Shown here one piece after another: positions 63,085-64,000 of a stretch of DNA of 64,000 bases; the stretch's first letter is position 1; every line of letters begins with the position of its first letter. The position numbers and the translations under genes are program-made. The notes beneath the pieces are model-generated. The model did not search any database and was not told the origin of the DNA. It saw only the letters and a list, made by a program, of their open reading frames with translations. Source of the DNA: Sphagnum compactum (lineage: Eukaryota; Bryophyta; Sphagnopsida; Sphagnales); NCBI GenBank assembly GCA_965153455.1, contig OZ234497.1, positions 14,990,302 to 15,054,301 of the forward strand, written 5' to 3'.

Positions 63085-63900
63085 GTTAACGCATATGCCA
63101 ATCATTATGGTCAGCCAATTGAAAGTAGTCGTTATCCTTTATTGACTCTCTTGGAGGTCACATCTTGCACATATTTACTTTCACCCTACTAACAGGATGA
63201 ACTTCATCTAAAATAGTGTGTGTATAGGTCCTTTAGCACTCTGAGTGGAGATGCTCACATCCCCAGAAGTATGTGACCCTGCAACAATAGTTCTCACATC
63301 AAAGTCTAGTCATTTTCATTTTTACAAACCCATCCATAAAACTGAAACTGCAAATGGGTAGGAGACTACGAATAGCAAACCACACCAATCATTATGATTG
63401 GCCAATTAGAACCAGGAAGCAACGATCAGATCACATTTATTACACTCTTTTCTAGCAAGTACACATCTTTACTATACCTTCATCAGCCTCAGCAAACAGT
63501 GCAAATATGCAGGAGCAAAACCATTTTGCTGACCCAAACCAGCATATTTTGACTTTTGAACCCTGCTGGGGAGATCATCTCTCGTGGCGCTCAGAATTCG
63601 AGACTGCAAAAATAGTTCTCACATCCAAGTTTAGTTATTTATGTTTTTCTATCCCCACCCATAAAACTAAAACTAGGACTACAAATAGGCGGGAGACTAC
63701 TAATAGCAAGCCACCTGGAGCAATCATTCTGATTAACCAATAAAAAACAGTAAGTAGTAGTCAAATTGTATTATTACACTCTTCTTTAGCAGGTGTTAGG
63801 CCTCGCTGTGCCTTCTACCAGCCTTGTGGAAAAATGTTGGGCCCAAACCATTTTGCTGAGTCAAACCAGCAGTCTTTTCATTTTCTTCATCTCATCTTGA
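63085..63900. repeat. Tandem copies of a ~320-bp unit
   Basis: The word ATAGTTCTCACATC(A/C)AAGT recurs at about 63287 and 63609. CCAATCATTATG(A/G)T near 63097 and 63387, and a diverged CAATCATTCTGATTAACCAAT near 63721, follow the same spacing. ACCATTTTGCTGA(C/G) recurs near 63520 and 63848. The array seems to be two full copies and part of a third. Non-coding. Confidence 0.75.
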
Positions 63901-64000
63901 ATTTGCAAGTTCACGTACTGAGCACTGGTGGAGTGGCTCTGACAATTTATGGGACACATCAGAAGGTGAGTTATGAGGTTCAGCCAACCAAGAATGTGCA

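Overview
This window is nuclear DNA of a land plant (or a close streptophyte relative). Genes are split by short GT-AG introns with plant-like splice sites. The gene families are plant types: an ABORTED MICROSPORES/DYT1-type bHLH, a GCR2-like LanC protein, a bZIP and an F-box protein. A plant telomere-type (TTTAGGG) stretch and a telo-box are also present. Intergenic DNA is AT-rich and full of decayed transposons and small tandem repeats. The protein styles suggest a non-flowering lineage, but I cannot name the species.

Five genes are supported. (1) 1032-4367, minus: an AMS-like bHLH transcription factor. Its bHLH and C-terminal ACT-like exons are clear; its N-terminal exons are unresolved. 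(2) 12577-17270, plus: tRNA-dihydrouridine(47) synthase (DUS3/DUS3L). Nine exons join in frame to 741 aa, and a telo-box lies about 100 bp upstream. (3) 30194-32005, minus: a bZIP factor, four exons, 359 aa, with a TATA box and uORFs in the leader. (4) 39411-42008, plus: a LanC-like protein, six exons, 458 aa, with the zinc ligands intact. (5) 53203-56183, minus: an F-box protein with an LRR-like C-terminus, three exons, 807 aa, carrying four tandem copies of a ~51-residue unit.

Between the genes lie relics and repeats. From 19.3 to 23.6 kb is a decayed non-LTR-type reverse transcriptase. It contains a triplicated ~61-bp catalytic block and is interrupted by a 751-bp element with perfect 25-bp inverted ends, and by a second insertion of ~1.2 kb. 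hAT-like transposase relics lie at 26.0-27.6 kb (plus) and 43.7-44.5 kb (minus). Tandem or near-tandem repeats occur at 9.9, 23.7, 25.3, 33.0, 44.6, 49.0, 62.2 and 63.1 kb.

The genes do not form a pathway: they are independent housekeeping (DUS3, LanC-like) and regulatory (bHLH, bZIP, F-box) loci. I found no RNA gene, CRISPR array or operon. All gene models come from manual reading of ORFs and splice sites and have not been checked against transcripts or databases.
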